64,000 nt of DNA, taken from Phalacrocorax aristotelis. Its lineage: Eukaryota; Chordata; Aves; Suliformes; Phalacrocoracidae. Below the pieces are notes generated by a model. The model was not told the origin of the DNA. It did not search any database and saw only the letters and a program-made list of their open reading frames with translations. Location of the stretch: positions 8,259,401 through 8,323,400 of the forward strand of contig NC_134310.1 of assembly GCF_949628215.1 (NCBI RefSeq). The letters are read 5' to 3'. Position numbers and translations under genes: made by a program. Position 1 is the first letter of the stretch. The number at the start of each line of letters is the position of its first letter. Below, piece after piece: positions 12,801-27,715 of the stretch.

Positions 12801-15274
12801 GCAAAAATCACACTCAAGCCATCATCTGAAACCCAGAGAAGGGGTTCATGTTGTTTCTGTTGAAATATTGGTTCTTTTTATTTGCCATCTGGTTTTGAGC
12901 ATGCCAGGTCTGCTCCAGTCACATTTACAAACTCTTCCCTGCAGTCATGAGGGTGAGAAAAAAAGGAATTGAGGGTGGGGGGTTGTTTGATGGTTTTTAA
13001 ATAAAAGAATAAAAAAAACTGCGATTCTAGTGCTAGACCTTGTCTGAGACCTGTGACTTGGACCAAAATATCAAGGCTCAGGAAGTTCCTGGCCACATTT
13101 GCAAGTATAAAATGCTGAAAAGTTGTATTTTAAAAAAATTTCTTTCCTGTATAGTGAAACCTCATGGCTGCAGAGAGGGAGGACTCATACAATACCATCT
13201 GGGGCACATTGTTCTAGACCTTTTATATACACACAGTGTTCCTGCCCGAAAAAGGTTACAATTAAACAGGGCAAGACAAAAAAGGGGAAGAAGAAAAAAT
13301 AGCAGCCCGGAACAAGGAAATGATTGGTGAAGGTCAGGGAGCAGAATCGTGGAGCTTCTCAGAACAGAGCCCAGGTGTCCCAGACCCGCCAGCACCCCCG
13401 GGCAGGTGCAATGCTGCTACCGGCCATGGAGACTTGACTGTACCAAGCCCTGATCTCTGCAAGCCTTTGGGACGGTTACTTGAAGCCGGTTTCCCCGTGT
13501 ACTCTGCGCTTTGCAAGCGAAAGAGAAACACAGCTGCATCCAGATGAAAGAGAAAGAAAAGCTTGAGAGCACAATAAAGAAAAGCCCTTGATACTATGCA
13601 GCTCCAAATACAGATCACCACCAATTAAAAGCTAAAAATCACAAATACCCCAATGTCCTGAAGGATGACCCATCAGCTGGCTCCCAATACAAAAACCCAG
13701 ACCAAAAAGCAACCAGTGGCCTTATGCAGCTGAAACCAAAATCCAATAAATTTTAAAAGTTTAAGAGGCAGATGAAGTCTTCGCTTACAAGGAGATCAAG
13801 AGTCTTAAAACAAAGCAAGATCCAACATCTTTAAGGCAAGCTGCAGACAGTCCCAGATGATGTCTACAAAGGTCTGTAGTTAAAAATGTATTCCAGTCTG
13901 CAGTGCCAGCAGCCAAAATGGGGAAATGACAACATGGGGAAAAGCTGTGCCACGACACAGAGGTTTCCCAAAATGAGGAGTCATGGAAAGCGTCTCCAGG
14001 CTTCCCACAGGAGACCCCTGTGATAGGTATAGTCAAGCCAGAGGTGGGATGGAGGCACTGGAGGGGCACAGGGCAGCTCCATCCTCCTGCAGGAGGGCAG
14101 CAGACCCAGGGCATCCCTACACAGGCACCCGCAAGAGCTCAGCAAGTGGGAAGGCAACGGGCTGCCAGAAGGCTGCATTGCATCTGCAGACTGCTCAAGA
14201 GCAAGTGCTGCCCAAGTGCACAGAGACCAGCCTCTGGGCCCCATCGCAGCACTGCTGGGGCCCTCTCCATCTGCCCCACACCCGACATGAGGCATCCCGA
14301 GACCCAAGACAAGCAGGACAACTCTCGGTACTTGTGCATGGCTCTGACCAGGGCCCTTCCCGGTTGAGCAGGCTCAGGAGGGGAACAACTCATCTGGTGT
14401 GTGAGCAGCTATAGAGTGAGAAACAGATGCTGAAGGGGACAGGGAACAGGGACGGGACATGACAACAACCCAAAAACTTATTCTAACCTAATGCTGTGAA
14501 CAGTAGCGGCACGAAAGGTCCTCTTGAGATAGAGGTTTGGGCCCACACCTCTGTCCTCCACAGGGCCACAGCTCCCACGCGTGCCTGTGGAGTGGGGACA
14601 GAGGCCAACACAGGCTGGAGGAGCAAGACGGCAGCTTGCAGACAAAGGCTCTTCCACCTCCTAAGGACAGGAACTGGCCATGAACTCACCTTCTCCCACC
14701 AGCTTTGCTCTGGGCTAAGGGTAAAGGAAAAACCTTCTAGAGTGTCCCAGTGCAGCAAAAAGCCTTTCTGCTGGGCCTGTGGTATCCCATGCTCTGCAGG
14801 GCTGGCTGAGGCCCTCCCTCTGGGCTGAAGCTCCTCACTTCTGCTCTTTCATCCACCAAAAGCTTTGAGGAGAAGCCTGTCCATGCAGCTACCACAAAAG
14901 GGAAATGCAGTGGGTTTTCCAAGATGTAAAAATAATGCAACTACTTCTCATATTCTGGAAATTTCATGTTCAAACCATACTTGTCTGAGCCCAAAGCTTG
15001 CAACAGCAAGTGCGTACACATGCGTAAAAACCCAGCTTGACCCACTGTTATTTAATTGACATTTAAGAACAAAATACAAGCAAACTGGAACTAGGCCACC
15101 TTTACAGTGAGGTGGGAACGTTCACATACCTTCGGCACCAGTTTAAATTCATGGGCTCAAAATTCCTCTTTCACAAGTGACACAGAGCTATAAAGCTGGG
15201 GGGTGACTCACTCCAAGCCCTGCAGCAGTACCAGGAACCCACTCCCCACACCGCTTTCCTTCCCTTTTCTCTCT

Positions 15275-15292
15275 ACACACACACACACACAC
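15275..15292. repeat. (AC)9 microsatellite
   Basis: Nine uninterrupted AC dinucleotides, intronic. Confidence 0.95.
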
Positions 15293-16387
15293 CAGTGTCG
15301 CAGGAGATAGCCCGGTTTGAGATGGCAACGTCAGGCACCGTGAGAAGCCAGCTCCTGCTTCTACCTTGGAGAGGTAGCATTGTGCTCCAGAGCGTGCCAG
15401 CAAGCTCCCTGCAACTCAGGTCTCAACATTTATGAGAAAAATCCCACGCTGGGTGGATTTTTGAGGAAAAAATACAATTGGTAGAAAGGGTTTTTGGTTT
15501 GGATTGTTTTAAATGAGAAGTCCTTCCAGGACTTGGACTTGCCTGGGCAACAGGAAAGTCATAAGCTGGAAACATAAGCTCCTCTCTCTGCATCGCCTGA
15601 GCCCGGCAGCACAAGGCAACATGCTCCACAGGATCTCCTGAGCTTCCTCTGCCCCTGGACATGCACCTCTCCTCCTAGCTGGACACAACAGCTCACCATC
15701 AGCTCCTTCCCACAGCAGATGTCCGAAAGAAGCTCGGATGCAGGTCTGCAGGGTGGGCTGTCCCCAGCTGCATCAACTGCTTCCCCAGGAAGAAGAGGGA
15801 AACCTTGCTGTTTGGAGAAAACCCATCCTGACCCCCACCCAGGGGTTTCCTCCATGGGCTGGAGAGGCAGCAGGGCTGTGCAGCACCCTGAGCTTGCTCC
15901 ACCTTGCACCTCCACCACCTACAGCTCTGGTCACCAAGGCAAACCTACTGGGGTAGCAGAATATTCCTTACAGCAAAGGCAGATAGGCTTGTTCTGGCCC
16001 AGTTTCCTCCCCATCCCCTAAAAATCAGGCAGTCCTGAAAGCAGCTGCTTTCCCAGCAGCACACGGCTCCTGCACAGTTTCTGCTGATCGCAGCCACAAG
16101 AACATCATCCCCCAACCCCTGTAGGGTTGGGTTAAGCAGAGATGGCATCCAGGCCTCCTCATGATCTCCAATGCTTTTCCCAGCTTACAGCAAGGCAGGA
16201 GCCAGCACAGCTCTGTTTGCTCCATTTCCTCCTTTGTGTGTTCATGTCTGTGTCAGCACAACAGGAAGCTCTTGTTAAATAGTTTGTTACTTAACTGCTG
16301 ATGCAGAGCCACTGGGGAACCCAGGTGTAATGTGCAGCATGTATCAAGAGGTGGGGGAGCCTCGTAGCACAAGCTCAGGGCTGGCAT

Positions 16388-16520
16388 TTGAGAGCGCTCA
16401 GCTCTGCCACCGCCTCCCTGATGATTTGGGCATGTACAAACTTCCTGGCCCTTCACATCCCAGCCATTACACTGGGATAACAACTCCTCTGCATCTGCCT
16501 TCTTCATTTGGGGTCCCTGG
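16388..16520 (+). mobile_element. MIR-like CORE-SINE relic
   Basis: The order of blocks follows a forward MIR: CTCTGCCACC, then a GATTTGGGCATGTACAAACT block, a pyrimidine-rich stretch, then CATTACACTGGGATAACAAC and CCT. The match is weak and gapped, as expected for a relic predating birds. Assignment is by eye only. Confidence 0.5.
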
Positions 16521-17869
16521 GGAAATGCTTGGCTCTTTCAGCTTTTCAACAGTGCTGAGAGCTCAGCAACCTTCCCCCTGCCTCTTCCAAGGCATCCTTC
16601 AGGGAAAAGACAAGAATGCAGTAACCGACTGAAGAAATTCCCCCCCCAAATGGCAACACCATCCTGTTAAATCCACCCACCATACCTGCGCTCCTGCTGC
16701 CCACATGCAAGATCATCAGCCCACCAGTGGGGAATATCCAACCATCACAAACCTACTTTTTGGATCCTCACGTCAAGCCTGCCAGCCTGCTCATCCCAAA
16801 GAGCAGCCCTCACCTGAAGCCCTACAGCCCATCTCTCCCCAACTGCTTCCTTACAAGCCGTTGCATCCCTCAACGCAAACACGGGCACTGGTTCACGTCT
16901 GTACAGTGCTATCAGACTGAGTCATCGATTACATGGCAGACGCAGTCCTATCATCATGGTCACCGTACCAGGAGCATTTGAAGTGCAGTTTCCCCTTTGA
17001 CACAGGAATGGTTGCAGCTTGTCTCTCCCTCCAGCAAGCAGACACACCACAGCGTGGTTTCACTTTTGGCCCCATAATATTTACAATTAGGAAATTTGCA
17101 AGGGCAGTTGTCCAAAACATGGGTTTTTTTCCCCCCCCATCCAGGTTGTTTCTTGAAAAGAAAAAAACCAACAACAACAAAAAAGAATAAAGCCGAGGTT
17201 AATGTTTCTACCAGAATTTCTTCTGGTGTTCAGAAAAAACCAAACCACAAAACCCCAGGACTGTGGCAGCAAAGCTTTTAATCCAACACGATCCAAGCAT
17301 CCGTGTTCCAAACTTTCCCTCCCTTCCTGGCTTCCCAGCTCTTCACTGAGAGCACAGTGTGTCTGTGAGGAGGGAGGACTCCACCCACATGCGTCATCCC
17401 ACCTCAGCCCCAAGCAATGGGCACGGGGCGCTCCCGGCACCTTCAGCCTCAACAGCCCCCTCCTGCCTCCACCACTCCCCATGGCTGGGCTCTCGCCCTC
17501 CCTGCGCAGCAGAGGGGTCGGACACAGCCACCACTGCTCTTAATGCCTAATTAAAAAAACCAAAACACTAACAGAAATAATCAGACACACCATCACCTCC
17601 AGCTATACAGTTAACACAGAACCAACAAAAAATAAAAGACTTCTGGCAAACAAAGCAACAGCGAAGGAACACTTTGAACCTCTGCTAGAGATTAGAGCAT
17701 TTACCACACATAGCTGTACTGCTCCCAGCACAGACCATCAGCCAGCCTGAGCACCTCAGCATTTTACCCTGGTATCCCCTCTGTGGCTCTCAGCCACGTC
17801 CAAAAAAAATCCAAGCCACAAAACCACCAGGATTAAATAAATAATACTGATAATAATAAAACATTTGTT

Positions 17870-17881
17870 CCCCCCCCCCCC
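17870..17881. repeat. C12 homopolymer
   Basis: Twelve consecutive C residues in the intron, next to an A/T-rich TAATAATAAA stretch. It may be variable or prone to sequencing error. Confidence 0.9.
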
Positions 17882-18134
17882 AGAGTTGAGCTGTGCTGTG
17901 AAGATGATGAATTTTTGTTTCTGGCTTCCTCTTCCAGCTATCGTGTCTATTAAGCTTCTCTCTAAATTAGAAGTGTTCTCTTGTTACCGGCCATTCCCTT
18001 TCCCCAGGGGATTTTTAGACACTGCACTCTGGTCAGCTCTTCACCTACAGCAGATCAAGCTCCAAATCTCTTCAAAGTTATTCTCTCCCAGCTTCCAAAC
18101 ACAAATATGGCTTTTTAATGGATTACTATGATTA

Positions 18135-18149
18135 TTTTTTTTTTTTTTT
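18135..18149. repeat. T15 homopolymer followed by A run
   Basis: Fifteen T residues followed directly by a short A run. No retroposon body is recognisable next to it. Confidence 0.85.
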
Positions 18150-21100
18150 AAAAAAGGTTTGTGCCACATCATTCCCTCCATAATGATGGGAAGAGCAGAG
18201 TTTCAACCCTGCAGAAAAGAACTGCTTTACCAAACAGGAGTCCCGCTTCACAGCTCGGAGGCCTCACCAACACTTGGCCACGCCAAGTTCTCACAACACA
18301 AACCCCATAATGACTGACACGCATTTTCAGAGATCTTTAGAGCACACCAGCTGATGTATTCAAAACCATCAGCTTGCTTTAAAAGCAAAATCTCAGCTGT
18401 TCCTCAGACTCCAGCACCACTAAGGGTACAGTTGGTGTTGGGGTGGCCCGGCCATCCCAGACTCTTGCTGCCCAAGGGGCTGCATGTGCTCACGAACACG
18501 GAGCGTGCACAGCATCCCCTGATCCAACTCCAGCATCACAACAGCCCCAAAAGAGAGTGGGAGAAAATCCGAAATCTGTTCTCTAAACATAATGAAACTA
18601 AATAAATAGTAAAAAAAGGGGGCAAACTGCCAGCAGTAGTGTTTCCAGTGGAGCCCAGAAGGCAACACTCCAACGAGCTGATAGGAATACACATGAAGGT
18701 GTGAATTCTCTACGCTGGTGTGATTTTAAAATAATTGCCTCCTTTTCAAGAGGAGCACGGAAGAGCTGAACGAGCCACATGCTGGGGAACACCTCTGGAC
18801 TGGCAGAAGTGTACAGAGCTGGACAGCTTCACCCTGAAGTCTCGACTGCTCGCGCTGGCAGCTCAGCGTGGACCAGGACAACTTGCCACCCGGCAGTAGG
18901 TGAGCAGGCAGGTGAGGATGCGTGTGTATAGCGTCAGCTTTACTAAGAGTCAGCTCCCTGGCAGCAGTTCAGCAGTAATTATTTTGCACCCAAAAATATT
19001 TAACGAGGAAACAGGCCCCTCTAACCAACACAAGCGGGACCATTCTGATGCCTGTTTGCTCCCTGCTTGCATAAGCAGAAGTGGGAATCATTGTGCTTTG
19101 GACAGTCCAAATTCAGAACAACCCAGATCCTCAACATTTTTGAACGCAGACAAGCTTGCAGAGTCAACAGCTCTTCTGGGGCAACTCCTAAATCTCTCAG
19201 TAAAAGCAGCCACAGAGAAAACTTTATGAAGCATCTCTCCACTGCTGTGAGCTGCTATGCAATCTGCTCCCAGCCCAATGCAGAATTTCGCTCTTTTTGT
19301 TGGATCCCCGACCAAAGCAGTTACACCTGGATGGAAAATATTAGCTATGCTTTACCAAGGAGCTAGAAATACCATGATGGAATTTCATGAGCAGCACAGG
19401 AACCAAGCAAAAAGCTAAAAATACTTATCTAGAAAAAATAATAATAGTAAATATACACATGCTAAAATAAGACCAGATCTGAAAACTAGACTGGAAAAAG
19501 ATCAAACACAGCACAAGTCAGGCAAATCCATCTGAGAACCAAGTACCTAAGAGTCTATTCACCTTTTTGGGCTCATCAGCCACAAATTTAAACTCTCAAC
19601 TACAGAATTCATAAAATCTACCAGAAAACACACTGAAGCTTTATTAGAGGGACTTGAAAGAAAGAGCTTTTTGGTTGACTTTACAGACCCCACAACAGGG
19701 GTCTGTACTACACGTCTTGATTTACCCCTTGCAGGACATGCGATTGTGCCCAACTAAGCCCCAGAGTAGCCACGTCCCTCTCGTGAGCCATTCCCGTGGT
19801 CCCTGTGCTGGATCCACCCCACACAGAAACAGCGGCAATGCCAAACCACTGCAGGGTGTTGGGAACGCAAAACCCCTGTTTGCAGGAAGGGGTCAGATAG
19901 CAAGAGGTACCTGCCCACTTTCCCATCCAGCCCTGCCGTCGTGCTTCTGGGACGTTACCAGCAGCTTCTACCTGCTCTCTACTCCAGTATGCCTTCTCCA
20001 AGACCAGCGACAGCCATCCTTGTGGCTACTGGACCAAGAGAGCTTCTGGTACACAGCTGGAAGAGGGCAAGATCAGCAAATGACCCAACGACAGCTCCAA
20101 CCCGCTGCCCCACTGCTCGTAGTAGCGTCACTTTGATGTTCCTGCTCAGAGATGGAGCAATTTCTGTCTGAGAAACTGCAACTCACTTTGCTATTACTGT
20201 AAGCAGGATGTCGCAGGTAATGGATGGGTAACCAGAGCAGTAAACCTGGTTCTCAACAACAGAAGATGACACAGGCTTGCCTTCTGCCCCTGCATGAAGT
20301 ACATTACCCAAGGCTGTAATTCTGCAGAATCTATCACATCTTAACAGTTCAGCACAAAAAAAGAAATAAGCCAATTAGGATGTTGAAGTGGTTTCGGTTT
20401 TAGTAATGTAGAGTCAGTAGTACTGGAAGAAAGGAAGTTCATTACAGACAAAGCTGAGTCTTTGGCTGGGAGACCTTAAAAGGACAGTAGTCAGAGTCTA
20501 ACTCCCGGTTCTTTGTCCTTTCCCACAGCCCGTAAGCTCCAGCAGTTTCCACGGGACACATGCAGGCACCCCAGCCAAAACGCTAATGATGCCTTTCAAG
20601 CCCCCACTCAGCACCCCAAGAGCTGCATTCAATAAGGCATTTCATACACAGAGTCACTTACTTGAGTAAGTGGTCTCAGCCATCAAGCCCCTTGCACACG
20701 CCGGGTTTTGCAGCTCTGCCAGCGGGTTTTCTATTTAAACCAGACAATACATCCACAACGCAGCAAGCTCCAGTTAGACACCAGATACTAATTAAATCCA
20801 TGCCGCTGCTACAAGGCAGAGTTGCAAAGGAACCAGCTGCCTTCCAGATGTCCACAGCAGCTGGCCAGCAAAAACCTGCTTACCAGTCCTGTGCCTTCCC
20901 CTTCTCCTGCTGTCCCCTCCACACATCTACCGAGGCTGATGTAAGAGCAGAACCTGCTTCTTTTCCAACCAGTTTTCTTTTCCTGCCCAGTTCTTGCACC
21001 GATTTCATTGTCACAAGCACACTCATCTTGGGACAGAGCCTGCAGAGGTTTTGGTTCTACAGTCAAGACCAGATATTGCTATTTACTCCACTCATGCACA

Positions 21101-24100
21101 GAGCATAACGCCCCAGACTCAACTGTACAGCCAACATCAACCCCAAGAAGCTTCAGAGCAGAACAGTCCAGCCAGATCTGACAGGCACACTGGGAAAGGT
21201 CAAGTCCCTAGTGCTCACCTACTGCAAAACCTGAGGTTTGCTTTCATGCCTGGTGACTCCTCACAAAATAGGCTTTGTCTGCAAGCAGGTGTCCAAAGGA
21301 TTGTCTGTGTCCCAAATCACTGAGTCACATTTGTGCCCTGGGAAACAGAGAAGCCCAAGGAGAGCTACTGCTCAAACAGCTATGGAGCACAGAGTACAGA
21401 GCCAGAGACCAAAACACCTTCAGGCTGGACAGCCCTATTCCATATTTCAACCTCTGCCACCAGATGCAGACCTTTTTTATTTTTGCTTCAGCTGTGGGGA
21501 AAAAAACACCGTGACAACCCAGCCACCCTTTTACTGCCCTGGCACGTGATACAGAAAGGGAGGCTGAACACAGACAGATCCAGACGTACTCTAAGCAACT
21601 GCCAGGCCTGCAGCACCGTGGGGATCCAGCTGAAGGGACTTGTAAAAGTTGAGCAGCGCCTGCAGATGCAGAATGGGAGCTGCACAAGCACAACAGTAGC
21701 ATGCATCGCTGTGCCATCTCCATTCTTCCCCCAGCACCACAGAAGTTGAGAGCAGGTTTAACTTCAGGTAAGGATGCTGGTTCAGCAGCAAGAGGCAGGC
21801 GGCAGCAGCAGGACCCAGGCACCTGCAAAACCTTTCTGTAAAAGGGACGATCCTACGTTTGTGCTGAACACACAAGTTCACTGCCAACGCGACCCAGATC
21901 ATCAGCCTGGTTGCGACAGTACCTGTGCTCAGCCACGCTCCAGGAACAAGGCAGGAAAGCATTGCATTCAGATGTCAGGTTTCCGAGTAAGGCAAGTTCC
22001 CCTTCCACCTCCTTCCCTTCCATCTCCAGAGCTCGCAGCCTGCTTCACAGTCACCAGGCAGTGGCCAAAAAAAGGCTTCTAGACAAATAGATAAATTCTC
22101 ATCCAGCAGCTTGGAACAACCGCTTCCATCTCACATCTGAGGCTAGAACACCTCCTGTGCCACTGCAGCCTTAAATAAGGTTAAATCCATCTCTACCAGC
22201 ACGCTACTTCCCCAGCCCTGTCCCTGAATACTCCCATGCCCGCAAAAGCTAACACTTTTCATAAAAGCAAGATAAACTGCGTCTCGCCTTTCTCTTGATA
22301 AGGGATCTTGGTGCATATCCGGCAGCATGCACAGGAATGGATGTGAAAGAAGAGTTGCCATCGGTTTCACAGACAGAACAGAGGAAGGCTCTTTCCCCGC
22401 CTCCACTGCGGCCAGAGACATGCTGCACCTTTGCTTTGCAGCAACAGCCACAGCAGCAGAGAACTGCCTTGCCTCCTGGCCAGGCCACCGGGCAGAGGCT
22501 GCACAACCTGCCCAGCAAAAGGAGAAGGTTTAGGGACAACCTGCTGCAAGAGGACTTTGGCAGCAAACCCAGAGGAACAGCGGGTACAAAAGCAGCCAGC
22601 AGCAGGCAAGGAAACATCAGAGAAGCGTGCCAATGGCCCAGCAAAGCAGAAAGGGGAAACACTGCAGCAGCTGCAAGGCCACAACGTGCCCACCGGAGAG
22701 CCGGTCCTGAGCCCACCTGCTCATCACCTTTTGGAGCCAGCAACCACAGCGACCCATGGAGAACAGCGCACAGCTGGCACTGTTAACACACCTCACCAGA
22801 GCAGGAAAGCAGATATTTTGGCAAAAACCATCCATTTCCCACCCCACCATGACGGGCTTATTTCCTAGCCCGGCGTCAGGGTTGCTTCACACTGCTTGCT
22901 GTTAATAAATTTTGGAGTTTTCCCTCCCTCCCCTGAATTTGCAGCTGTACGTGAGCACACACGTGTATTTAAACATTAGCGTGAAGTCAGATGGTTGAAA
23001 CAGCAAAGTTCCAGCAATTTCTGAATCCCAATCCATGAAATCAGTTCTTCCCACCAAAGCAGGGAGATGGGAAGGCATCCTGCTCTCCCAGTGCTGGGAC
23101 AGCCCAATCGTCACAAGGCCAGTCCATCAATAAAGCCTTGTCACGCACGCGACGCTGTGCACTGTGCCTTCGCTTCTCTCCACTCTACCTAAGGTAGAGC
23201 AGGGTCCACAGCCTCCACTACAGGCCACTGAGAAAGACCTACAGCAAAAACTTCCTCCTATTTATGCAACCACAGGCCCCTGAGGATAGAAAACAAGCCA
23301 GGACATGACAACAGCGATCTTCACAAAATGTGAAAACCACACACAACCAAAAGGCTGCCGTGCCACCTTCACCCCTTATCAGTGAGCCACAGAGCAAGCT
23401 CCAGCCTGTGGCAGGCAGCCCCAGACCCACAACCACCAGCACAGCTGGCCAACACCACAACAGCTCCCTGTTTGCTGGCGACAGGGCACCTTTATCGATT
23501 CCCATGGATGGGGAGGTCAAGAGCAGCTCTCAACCATTTGCTGAGGAAGGGGGCACCCCTGCAGCCCTGAGTCGTGGATTGCCCCATATGACAGCCCTGG
23601 AGACAAATGGGCTCCCCTGGCGAAGCACAGCGCAGCTTTCCCACGCTGCCATATTGCAGGTGAACTGCTCTCCCACTGCCAGCCCCTGCCTCTCATCTGC
23701 CCTCCTCTTCTGCAGGAGCCACTGCACTGGTGTCACAGGCCTCTTTCGAGTGGGACGCTGCCCACGGGATGATCTACGCCTTGTCATGGCAGGACAAGAC
23801 TCCAGAGAAAGCTCAGGCAGAGGTGTTTTGGTGTGCATGAGTCAGAGGGTCTGACCACATGGTGTGGCGATACTTCCCCCCACGTGCCATGGGAGAGCTC
23901 CTCATGGCTCTGCTCACAGAGCACAAGCCACAGCTGCATCCCAAGGGCCAGGCAGCAGCAGCAGCGGAACAGAGGACACGAGAAGACACAGCCGTGCAAG
24001 CACTGTCTCAGAGGGAGTGCTGTCAAATGGTGGGAGATACTCAAGAGCAAAGGAAGAACGCAACACTTTTGAGGATGTCCTCAGAGATCCCACAGCCTTG

Positions 24101-25383
24101 AATCTCACATGTGCTTCCTTACAGCATCGCAAGGGATCAGCTGTAGCTAGGATGAGGGGCTCAACATCTGTTCTCCAAAAGATAAGGGAGATTTCCCAAC
24201 CCTTTTCCTATAACAAAAGCCAATTCCTGGATGCATGTGGCTCCCTTCCCTTCCTTTCTTCCCCCAAGCTGGGTGACAGTCTCAAAACCTTTCATCCACC
24301 TGAAGATTTCCTCCCTGCAGAGGAACTCGGCTGAACACCAGCGCAGGCCAGCCAGGCGCTCTCCTCCCCAGGGAGCGGGACTCCTCAGTGACACACTCGG
24401 CACTTTTTCCTCCCCACAGCCTTCAGACAGGCTCCCAAATAACCTCAGGAGCAGGAGATTGGGAACAGACTGCTGCCCTCAGACACTCACACCACAGGTC
24501 TCCCCACAAGACAAATGGCTTGAAACTGGTCAGAGCTGGCTCAGCATCACTGAACAACCTAGAGCATCCCCACTTGCTCCAACTTCCAGGGAGCAGGAGG
24601 TCAAAGTTCAGCAGAGCACTAGCACTCAGCACTTCCATTTCCCTCCCTGCAGCCACTAAGCAGCCACAGAATGAGCAAAAGCACTCCCTCTGCTCACCAC
24701 ATGCATGGCCTCCTCACGTGCAAGGCACAGGGAGCAGGGGGCTCCCGGCATAGCCCACAGGGGCTGAGCCCCTAGAGCCAGCAGCAGAAAGGGCCCCCAG
24801 AGCAGGACAGACAAGGAGCCCAAGAACTGTCATCAGCACATTGCACCAGCCTGACAATTTTTGGTGCTGGTGCACCAGCCTGCTCTGGCAGCAGGTGATG
24901 TGCACTCTTCTCCTGGAAGCCATCATCTCTGGAGGACAGGACATCCCTGCTGCCCAAACTAGAGTCACACTGCAAGTCCACAGCAGACTTCCTTTTCTCT
25001 GAACTGCAGCTTTCCAAGCAGCCATGCATGAGAAAATCCTCTCTCTCGTTACCCCCACTGTCCCACCAGAGTCCAGGCCACCAAGGAGCTCTAGATGACA
25101 CCAGGCATTGATGCTGCCATTTCAAAGTTTGTACTTGCCACCCCTGACCACATCTGTCGCGCTAGGTAGGACACCCCAGAAGAGACCACATCCACACTGC
25201 CACGCTGGCATCCACGCCATATGGCTCCATGGTCTGGGCACACACCTCCTTCCCTCCCAGCAAGCTGGGCAAGAATCCAGGCAGCAGCATTAGCCATCTT
25301 ATCATCCCGATGTTCCTACTCACAAGCTCAAAGGGCTTTCCGAATGGCTGATGCAAACAATAAATGCCCCCTGGATCTTGTAC

Positions 25384-25515
25384 TACTCCTCACAGCAGCT
25401 GCCTCAAAGTACTTCACCAAGGAAGCACCATTACAGCAGAGGAAACTGAGGCATGTAACTGCCTAACACCACACAGAAGGCAGCGACAAACAGGGAGAAA
25501 AGCCCAGTCCCCAGA
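25384..25515 (-). mobile_element. MIR-like CORE-SINE relic
   Basis: On the plus strand the blocks run as a reverse-complement MIR: CTACTCCTCACAGCAGCTGC, then TTACAGCAGAGGAAACTGAG followed by GCATG, then a CACACAGAAGGCAGC block. The GGAAACTGAGGC core is the most diagnostic part. It is an old, diverged insertion. Confidence 0.6.
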
Positions 25516-27599
25516 GGCTGCTGTGCCCTCTAAGGTCACCTGTGCAGAAGGTGGCCCTGACCACAGGCACCTTCTCCAGGCCAGGGTAGTAACCCAGCCT
25601 CCTGCCACACTGCAGGTCAGAGGCCTGGCTGCAGCGATTGCCAGATTGGTTTCAGATTTGTCTCCTGGTTCGCGTTTCCAGGAGGCAGGTGGAGCAGGCG
25701 CCTACAGGCAGAGCTCAGCCAGCACCTCCCTCCTCACCAGTGCACCCTGGGCAGGTATCACCTCTTAAGAGCCATCGCCCGTGTCCCTCGCGATACGGGG
25801 GAACAAAGGCGAGCGTTTTATCTCCTGCTTCCTCCCTGGCTCTGCCTCTGCAGGGCTCGCACCAGGTAGCGGTGAGGGGTTCCCAGCCCTGACAACTGGG
25901 GAGGGAGAGAGGGTGAGCTGTGCTGTGCCACCCAGAAAGCTCAGTGCAGAGGCAGGGAGGTGCTGGAGCACTCTCAAGGGATCTGAAAACTCAGCAGTGC
26001 AGCCTAAGCCAGGAGAAGATGCTGGCCATTAGCCAGGCAGCTCAGGGCAGCCCCACTGCCTCCATGAGGGACAGAGCAGGGAACTCTGTGCTGCAAAGCA
26101 ACCAGCTCTTCCCAGGAGAGCGCAAAGACCATCTGGGTGGCTTTGAAAAACAAGATAGTTTTTCCCAATCACTTTCATCAACACTTCTCATGGGCAAGTG
26201 CTGTAACACATATTTGCCCAGTACCTCAAACAACAGGGCTTCTTCCCAGCCCTGCTTCAGGACCAGGCTAGGGGAGGAAGCGGCAGAGATGAAAGCCACG
26301 CGGTACTGGAGGAACAAAAACCACAGCCTGTTTCATCTCCCACCTCCAAGATTTAGGATAGTTACTCATCCCACAGGGAACAAGGACAAACTGAGCACTC
26401 TGGGGCCTTCAGCTAGAAGGGTTTTCCAGAAGGGGGTACTAACAAGCCACACGTCAGCCACAGTTTAAAGGGGAGAAACAGACCCACAAGGACTCAGCAG
26501 ATTCAAAGCATACATCCAGCCCAGCTGCCAAAGGCTTGTGCACTGCACCAGTGAGATGCATGTGACAGCAGGGCTCCCCCATGCCTCAGCCCATCTGGGG
26601 ACTGTCACTCTGCAGAGATCTGCTTGGCCTCCTGTCATGTGTATCACTACCAAACCCTTTTCTGTCAGCAGGATCTGGGTTAGCATAAAGACTTTTAATA
26701 GTAGGGTTTTTTCTTTTTCTTCCCTTAACCCATATCCTCTTGACAGAACCAGGTTAGGAAGCAGCTGCACTGGCAGATCTGGGGTAGCCTTTTGCAAGAC
26801 AAGGTAGGGGGAAAAGGGGTGTCTGAATCCAGTTCTCTTCAATCACCAAACTACAGCTAATTGCAACTTCAACTCCCCTAGGGTTGCATGGGAGGGGGGG
26901 ATCTGTGCCAGCTCTGCTCTGTCCCAGCCCAGTCACTTTGCTCCAGAGCAGGCCCTTCACCCTGGAGAGCCCTAGGTGGGCAGAGGGGGGTGTCACCCCC
27001 ACTGGTGACAAGGGCTATTTCCATTTCTGGGTTGCAGAGCTGCAGCTCTGCCGAGCTCTGTCCCACATTCAAACAAACACCATTTCCCCCTCTGCTTTCT
27101 TCCCCAGGCTGCTGGAAGCCCCACACGTTTTCTCTCAAGTGACTGACAAACCTTAAGAATTGGGGTAGAAAGAAGAAGGGGAGGGAAGGGAAGGCTTCTG
27201 GGGGGATTCACAGGGAAACCTCTCCCCAAAGAGCTGTCAAACTCCTTGTGCTGAGATGCCAGAACCACTTCCCTACTGTGGAGTCCCACATGAGCTGTCT
27301 CACTGCTGCCCTGGCTTATGTATGCTGCTCCCAGCTCTCCCCAACAGGAACAGTCACCCAACAGGGACAGCCTTCCGGGACCAGAAGCAGGACCCACAGC
27401 CCAGACCATGGGGAAGAGAGAGTAGCAACATGCAATTAATCTTTCATGCAGAGTGACTGGGGCAGAGGGATGCTCTGTGGCACGACAACATCCATCAGCT
27501 TACAAGCAAGCGTCAGCAGCAGCTTCAGAGGAGCAACAAGCGATCCATGAGGCATTTATCTTCCTACTCCCTCTATTACAAGACAAAACAGCTCAATCC

Positions 27600-27715
27600 A
27601 TTACACATTTTTCCTTGCAACCTCTCAAAGGTACAGAAGTGACCTGCTTATTTTACAGATGGGGAAACGAAGCAGCATGGAACTCTTAACACATCCATGA
27701 TCTCACAGAAGAAAA
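27600..27715 (-). mobile_element. MIR-like CORE-SINE relic
   Basis: TTATTTTACAGATGGGGAAA matches the reverse-complement MIR core. It is followed by a degraded TTAACACATCCATGATCTCA block that corresponds to the conserved AAGGTCACACAG region. By-eye assignment. Confidence 0.5.
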